Positions 62,356 to 64,000 of a stretch of DNA of 64,000 nucleotides are shown here, piece by piece. The stretch covers positions 806,001-870,000 of the forward strand of contig LT549889.1 of assembly GCA_900078775.1 (NCBI GenBank). The letters are read 5' to 3'. The stretch is from Mycolicibacterium aurum. Its GTDB lineage: Bacteria; Actinomycetota; Actinomycetes; Mycobacteriales; Mycobacteriaceae. Every line of letters starts with the position of its first letter. Position 1 is the stretch's first letter. A model generated the notes under the pieces. The model did no database searches. It saw only the letters and a list, made by a program, of their open reading frames with translations, and was not told the origin of the DNA. The position numbers were made by a program, and so were the translations under genes.

Positions 62356-63981
62356 TCAGTCCGCGGTGTTGCCGCCGGACCCGGACTCTGATCCGTCCGA
62401 CTTGGCGCCGGCATCAGCCTTGGTCGGCGCGGAGTCGCTGTCCTTCGCGGCGCGTTCCTGGCCGAGGCTTCCCTTGCCGCTCGGCGACGTTGCGGACTCC
62501 TCCGACTCGCCTTCCTTGGCGGAGTCGTCGGACACGAGGTCCTCGTCGCGCTCGTCGGACGCCAGGTCCTCGGCGGGCTCGTCGGACGCCAGGTCTTCGG
62601 CGGGCTCGTCGGACGCGAGGTCTTCGGCGGGCTCGTCGGACGCGAGGTCTTCGGCGGGCTCCTCGGACGCGAGGTCTTCGGCGGGCTCCTCGGGCACCAG
62701 GTTCTCGGCGGGGGACTCCTCCCGGAGATCCTCCGATGCTTCCGCAACCTCGGGCACATCCCCGTCGGCAACCTGATCGGATGCGGCGGTGTCGGGCTCG
62801 GTCTCGTTCGAGGTGAGCACGAACGTCCGGCTGGTGGTGCCGGTCTGCACGGTGGTGTCAGCGACCGGCGGGGGAGTGATTCCACGGATGATCTCCGCGG
62901 GCAGCTGGTTGAACAGGAAATCGAAAGGTCCGGTCGGCGAGAAGATGCCGGGGAATGCCTGGCCTCGGCCCGCACCCAGCGAGAAGTCCAGCAGCGGACC
63001 CGGGACGTAGCCGCTGAGGAAGGCGTTGGCGATCTTGGCAGGCGCGTTGATCAGTTCGCTGATCGCCGTGTCGAACTGGCGGGTCTGCAACGCCTTCACA
63101 ACGGCGTCGACGATCTCCACGGTCTGGAAGATCGCGGTGATCGGCGGGCCCAGCAGAGCCCGGCCGAAGTTGCCGATCACGGTGCGACCGAGGAGCCCGT
63201 CATTGCCGGTCTCCGAATTGCCGAGGATGCGGGACAGCGGGTGCAGGCCCAGATCCGCCAGGATGTCACCCGGAACCTTCAGGAGGTCGAGTTGCGACTG
63301 TCGACCGGCGGACAGGACGTCCACCAGGAACCAGTAGTTGATCTCACTGTAGGCCTTGAACACGTCGCCGGCTGCGAGGAACTGAACCGCCGTCTGCAGC
63401 ACGGAGGGCACCCGCACGCCGTTCTCGACGCGGTGGGAGACCAGGGCCGTCAAGGCGTTCCGCAGGGCCACCGCTCCTTCGCCGGCGGCCGCGGCCAGGC
63501 GGTTGGCGTAATCCGGAACGGATGACAGCGCGCCGAGCAGATTCCGGGGGTCGGCGAGGTTTCCGACCATGCCGACGAGGCCGGCCTGGACGTCGGACCG
63601 GCCCAGGGTGGCCCCCAGGGTGCCCGCCGTGGTGGCCATCGTCTTGAGCAGCGCCGGCTGCCAGGTCTCGACCCACTGCGGGTTGGGGCCGGTGGCGCCT
63701 TCCAGCACCCACTGGTACCTGCCGGTCACGATCTCGCCGATCAGGTTCTGCGCAGTGTTCCCCCACACCGCCAGCGGATTCTCGAATGCCGAGAGGTCGA
63801 CTGCCGCCGTCGACGAGGCGACCCGAACCTCGGGCAGCGTGGGCGTGACGACCACGGGGGCAAGGGCGAGCGCCCCTGCGCTGACCACCGCGACACCGGC
63901 GGCCGCGGCCTTGGCACGGCCGGAGCGGAAGGGGGTGGGTAGGGAGCAGTCGGCGGTGACTGCGCCAGTGGGTTTTTGCAC
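62356..63981 (-). CDS. Exported or envelope protein with acidic nonapeptide repeats
   Basis: A 541-residue protein from GTG 63981 with AGGAG at the right distance. Residues about 22-45 form a long hydrophobic signal-like segment after basic residues. Residues 50-390 are Ala/Leu-rich helical sequence of a type often labelled 'outer membrane porin GjpA-like' in mycobacteria; I cannot confirm that. Residues 424-486 are seven nonapeptides, mostly 'PAEDLASDE', strongly acidic. The tail is Ser/Gly/Ala-rich and charged. No cell-wall anchor motif is seen. Confidence 0.75.
   Translation of the reverse strand: MQKPTGAVTADCSLPTPFRSGRAKAAAAGVAVVSAGALALAPVVVTPTLPEVRVASSTAAVDLSAFENPLAVWGNTAQNLIGEIVTGRYQWVLEGATGPNPQWVETWQPALLKTMATTAGTLGATLGRSDVQAGLVGMVGNLADPRNLLGALSSVPDYANRLAAAAGEGAVALRNALTALVSHRVENGVRVPSVLQTAVQFLAAGDVFKAYSEINYWFLVDVLSAGRQSQLDLLKVPGDILADLGLHPLSRILGNSETGNDGLLGRTVIGNFGRALLGPPITAIFQTVEIVDAVVKALQTRQFDTAISELINAPAKIANAFLSGYVPGPLLDFSLGAGRGQAFPGIFSPTGPFDFLFNQLPAEIIRGITPPPVADTTVQTGTTSRTFVLTSNETEPDTAASDQVADGDVPEVAEASEDLREESPAENLVPEEPAEDLASEEPAEDLASDEPAEDLASDEPAEDLASDEPAEDLASDERDEDLVSDDSAKEGESEESATSPSGKGSLGQERAAKDSDSAPTKADAGAKSDGSESGSGGNTAD
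62524..62712 (-). repeat. 27-base tandem repeat encoding acidic nonapeptides
   Basis: Seven units of 27 bases coding for PAENLVPEE, PAEDLASEE, four times PAEDLASDE, then RDEDLVSDD. The central copies are almost identical at DNA level, which suggests recent slippage and copy-number variation between strains. Confidence 0.85.
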
Positions 63982-64000
63982 GGATTTCTCCTGGTGTGGG

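Noticed and set aside
62524..62712. CRISPR array
   Set aside because: Units are contiguous 27-base coding repeats without spacers.

Overview
The window is about 64 kb of high-GC actinobacterial DNA, most likely from a rapidly growing Mycobacterium (Mycolicibacterium). The evidence is a mycobactin acylation cluster mbtK / mbtN-mbtM-mbtL with an IdeR-like box, a MoeY (Rv1355c-type) protein, a 13E12-type DUF222/HNH gene behind an SOS-like box, an MtbK-like H/D acyltransferase pair, and a GlcNAc PTS operon of the kind known in fast growers such as M. smegmatis rather than the tuberculosis complex. No CRISPR array, integrase, transposase or plasmid function was seen.

1-7.0 kb: end of a secreted chorismate mutase; a GlcNAc/glucose-family PTS permease (IIBC) divergent from IIA-nagB-nagA, which together import and degrade amino sugar to fructose-6-phosphate; two small proteins, a DUF2237 protein and a patatin-like phospholipase broken by a one-base frameshift. 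7.1-10.8 kb: siderophore acylation (mbtK, convergent with mbtL-mbtM-mbtN). 10.8-12.6 kb: two CrcB fluoride-channel halves coupled to a triple-DUF190 protein. 12.7-16.0 kb: a large BTAD/ATPase regulator carrying two frameshifts. 16.0-19.9 kb: a large inverted repeat, a hemerythrin protein, pgm, an MFS exporter and tRNA-Ala(GGC) with a strong terminator.

20.0-34.3 kb: two GAF-GGDEF-EAL cyclic-di-GMP proteins (the first with altered EAL residues, the second intact), flanking a methyltransferase, a dienelactone hydrolase, a P450, MoeY, an acyl-CoA synthetase and an adjacent fadE pair that looks heteromeric.

34.5-62.3 kb: a dense CoA-thioester catabolic region: MaoC hydratase, fadE genes, SDRs, two thiolases, a CaiB transferase, an F420-type LLM oxidoreductase, a SnoaL protein, three coupled acyl-CoA ligases with three crotonases, and two further crotonases. 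Three TetR and two GntR regulators are interspersed, and palindromic operators sit in most of the promoter gaps. An FMO / EthR-like / hydrolase operon and the 13E12 gene lie inside. I infer a catabolic island for an unidentified carboxylic or cyclic substrate. 62.4-64.0 kb: a secreted or envelope protein with an acidic nonapeptide repeat.

Genes are tightly packed: same-strand neighbours commonly overlap by ATGA or GTGA, and several convergent pairs share a four-base CTAG or TTAG that stops both genes.
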